From: Cyanobacteriota bacterium
Lineage (GTDB): Bacteria > Cyanobacteriota > Cyanobacteriia > Phormidesmidales > Phormidesmidaceae
Direction of reading: 5' to 3'
Assembly: GCA_027619675.1 (NCBI GenBank)
Contig: JAQCHG010000083.1
Coordinates: 1-7,069 of the forward strand
Length of the DNA: 7,069 nt
The notes beneath the pieces are model-generated. The model made no database searches, was not told the origin of the DNA, and saw only the letters and a list, made by a program, of their open reading frames with translations. A program made the translations under genes and the position numbers. Below are positions 6,039-7,069 of this stretch, piece after piece (within the stretch, counting starts at the first letter, position 1; each line of letters begins with the position of its first letter).

Positions 6039-6509
6039 CTAGCGGCTCTTGAGGGCGCGATCGATTTCCCGTTTTTCTTGCTTGCGCTTGAGGCTTTCGC
6101 GCTTGTCGTGGAGCTTTTTCCCCTTAGCCAGGGCCAGGGTCACCTTCACCCAGCCCCGCACCAGGTAGATTTTCAGCGGCACCAGGGTGAGGCCCTGTTG
6201 CTCCACCTTGCCGATCAGCTTGCGGATTTCCTCCCGATGGAGCAGTAGTCGCCGCGATCGGGTGGGATCGTGGTTATAGGCCTGGATGGTGCTGCCGTGG
6301 GGGGAAATGTGGACGTTTTGCAGCCAGACTTGGCCGTCCCGCACCTGGGCATAACCATCCCGGAGGTTGACCTTGCCCGCCCGAATGGACTTCACCTCTG
6401 TACCCCGCAGCTCGACACCAGCCTCAAAGGTGTCGAGGACCTCATACTGGTGACGAGCCTGACGGTTGTCGCTCAGCAGTTTGTAGCCGTCGTCGCCGTA
6501 CTCTGCCAT
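6039..6509 (-). CDS. smpB: SsrA-binding protein SmpB (trans-translation)
   Basis: SmpB binds tmRNA (SsrA) and brings it to ribosomes stalled on mRNAs lacking a stop codon, so that the nascent chain is tagged for proteolysis. All hallmarks are present in the 156 residues: GVELRGTEVKSIR (31-43) and NLRDGYAQV of the OB-fold, HDPTRSRRLLLHREEI (80-95), GLTLVPLKIYL (106-116), and the basic tail from KGKKLHDKRE (129-138) to the end, which becomes helical in the ribosomal decoding centre. Length is normal. I place the start at 6509: GAGG lies 5 bases upstream and the protein then starts as family members do; an ATG at 6539 would add ten atypical residues and run into the upstream gene. It is the second gene of an operon with the yciI-like gene, 8 bases after its stop, which suggests translational coupling. 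The ssrA gene is not in the window. Confidence 0.97.
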   Translation of the reverse strand: MAEYGDDGYKLLSDNRQARHQYEVLDTFEAGVELRGTEVKSIRAGKVNLRDGYAQVRDGQVWLQNVHISPHGSTIQAYNHDPTRSRRLLLHREEIRKLIGKVEQQGLTLVPLKIYLVRGWVKVTLALAKGKKLHDKRESLKRKQEKREIDRALKSR

Positions 6510-6514
6510 ACTTG

Positions 6515-6518
6515 CCTC
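6515..6518 (-). promoter_or_regulatory. smpB ribosome binding site overlapping the upstream stop region
   Basis: GAGG (minus strand) lies 5 bases before ATG 6509 and begins inside the TAG stop of the yciI-like gene (TAGAGG). Ribosomes ending the first gene can therefore re-initiate on smpB. Confidence 0.65.
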
Positions 6519-6784
6519 TATTCCACCACGATGCGCCATTCGTGGAGTTCGTACTCCACACAGCGGTTTTTAACCAGGGGGTCTTGCTCGACAATCGCCT
6601 CTGCCTGCGATCGCGATGCCGCCTGAAATACCAGCATACCGCCCCCGTATTCAGCCCAGTATCCAGTGCGGGCTTGGTGACCTTGGGCAATGAGGTCTCG
6701 CACGTAAGCAACATGGGCGGGCACAAATTGGTCAAACATTGCCTTATTGACAATTCCCCGCTCAATTTTGACAAACCAGGCCAT
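6518..6784 (-). CDS. YciI-like protein
   Basis: The 88-residue protein is a full-length single-domain member of the YCII-related family, a dimeric alpha-beta barrel (ferredoxin-like) fold. Family marks are HVAYVRDLIAQG (24-35), the conserved histidine being His24, GGGMLVFQA (47-55), AEAIVEQDPL (61-70) and a closing HEW motif. E. coli YciI has a His-Asp pair proposed to be catalytic; here the region after GHQ carries no obvious aspartate (GHQARTGYW), so activity by that pair is doubtful. The function of this cyanobacterial form is unknown. ATG 6784 is supported by GGAGGG (6796-6791) 6 bases upstream. It is the first gene of an operon with smpB and divergent from the RhtA-like gene. Confidence 0.87.
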   Translation of the reverse strand: MAWFVKIERGIVNKAMFDQFVPAHVAYVRDLIAQGHQARTGYWAEYGGGMLVFQAASRSQAEAIVEQDPLVKNRCVEYELHEWRIVVE

Positions 6785-6926
6785 GGCGCTCCCTCCACTC
6801 AGGCGCTTCTAGGATACTGAGGAGACGCTGCCATGGCCCGCTGAAATTAAGGTTTAACGGACTGCACTGGCCGCCCCGCTTCGCGTTGCTCCCGCCAACT
6901 GGGGTGTTTTGATGGGCTGACTCACG

Positions 6927-7069
6927 ATGACGCTGACACGGTTAAAAATCCGGTTATCTTCTCCGATCTGGCTACTGCTGTTGGCGATGGTCTCAATCCA
7001 GGCGGGATCAGCCCTGGCGAAGGGGCTCTTTGCCTACATCAGCCCGATGGGGTTGGCCTGTTTGCGCCT
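6927..7069 (+). CDS. RhtA-like EamA exporter, N-terminal 47 residues; runs off the right edge
   Basis: The visible part reads MTLTRLKIRLSSPIWLLL then AMVSIQAGSALAKGLFAY and ISPMGLACLR. This closely follows the first helix of the threonine/homoserine exporter RhtA of E. coli (MASIQGGASLAKSLF ... GVTALRL), so an inner-membrane amino-acid exporter of the DMT superfamily is likely; the RhtA substrate itself is not proven. The ATG at 6927 comes right after an in-frame TGA (6918-6920), so it is the first possible ATG. The ribosome site is weak. It is divergent from the yciI-like/smpB operon across 142 bases in which I see no convincing promoter. Confidence 0.8.
   Translation, partial: MTLTRLKIRLSSPIWLLLLAMVSIQAGSALAKGLFAYISPMGLACLR

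Larger units (their letters stand above)
822..6614. repeat. Eight HIP1 octamers (GCGATCGC) dispersed through the window
   Basis: Sites start at 822, 879, 1791, 2793, 3818, 4369, 4404 and 6607. All are inside genes. They fall in several frames and are typical of cyanobacterial chromosomes, where HIP1 is heavily over-represented and its GATC core is methylated in many strains. Confidence 0.95.

Noticed and set aside
6442..6798. 118-codon minus-strand frame across the yciI-smpB junction
   Set aside because: It lies in another frame of two recognised genes and matches nothing.

Overview
The window looks like a piece of a fairly GC-rich cyanobacterial chromosome. Two things point there. The octamer GCGATCGC (the HIP1 palindrome, hugely over-represented in many cyanobacteria) occurs eight times in about 7 kb, where roughly 0.1 is expected by chance. 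The gene content also fits: a SigF-type group 3 sigma factor with the cyanobacterial sequence signature, an exported pentapeptide-repeat protein of thylakoid-lumen type, a PGM1-related ATP-grasp ligase and a YciI protein of a cyanobacterial type. I cannot name the genus from sequence alone.

Layout, left to right. At 1-673 (minus) lies the N-terminal two thirds of a YhcG/DUF1016-type PDDEXK nuclease; its catalytic C-terminus is beyond the left edge. Divergent from it, 801-1301 (plus) encodes a secreted or lumenal pentapeptide-repeat protein. This converges on a DMT/EamA transporter (1298-2203, minus), and the two genes share a CTAG in which each strand reads its own stop. A 300-base regulatory gap follows, then sigF (2504-3289, plus), closed by a strong intrinsic terminator (3352-3382). 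A separate unit holds a PGM1-related peptide ligase (3496-5043, plus). After 164 bases comes a secreted protein of unknown function (5208-5852, plus). This converges on a two-gene minus-strand operon, yciI-like then smpB (6784 to 6039), with 8 bases between the genes. The last 143 bases (plus) are the start of an RhtA-like EamA exporter cut by the right edge.

The genes do not form one obvious pathway. They are mostly short, independent units: a sigma factor linked by family knowledge to type IV pili and motility, trans-translation (SmpB), two small-molecule exporters, an orphan amide-bond-forming ligase and two exported proteins. No mobile element, CRISPR array, tRNA or rRNA was seen. The least explained items are the orphan PGM1-type ligase with the unknown secreted protein downstream, and the symmetric elements in the sigF leader. 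I found nothing that amounts to a clear new system.
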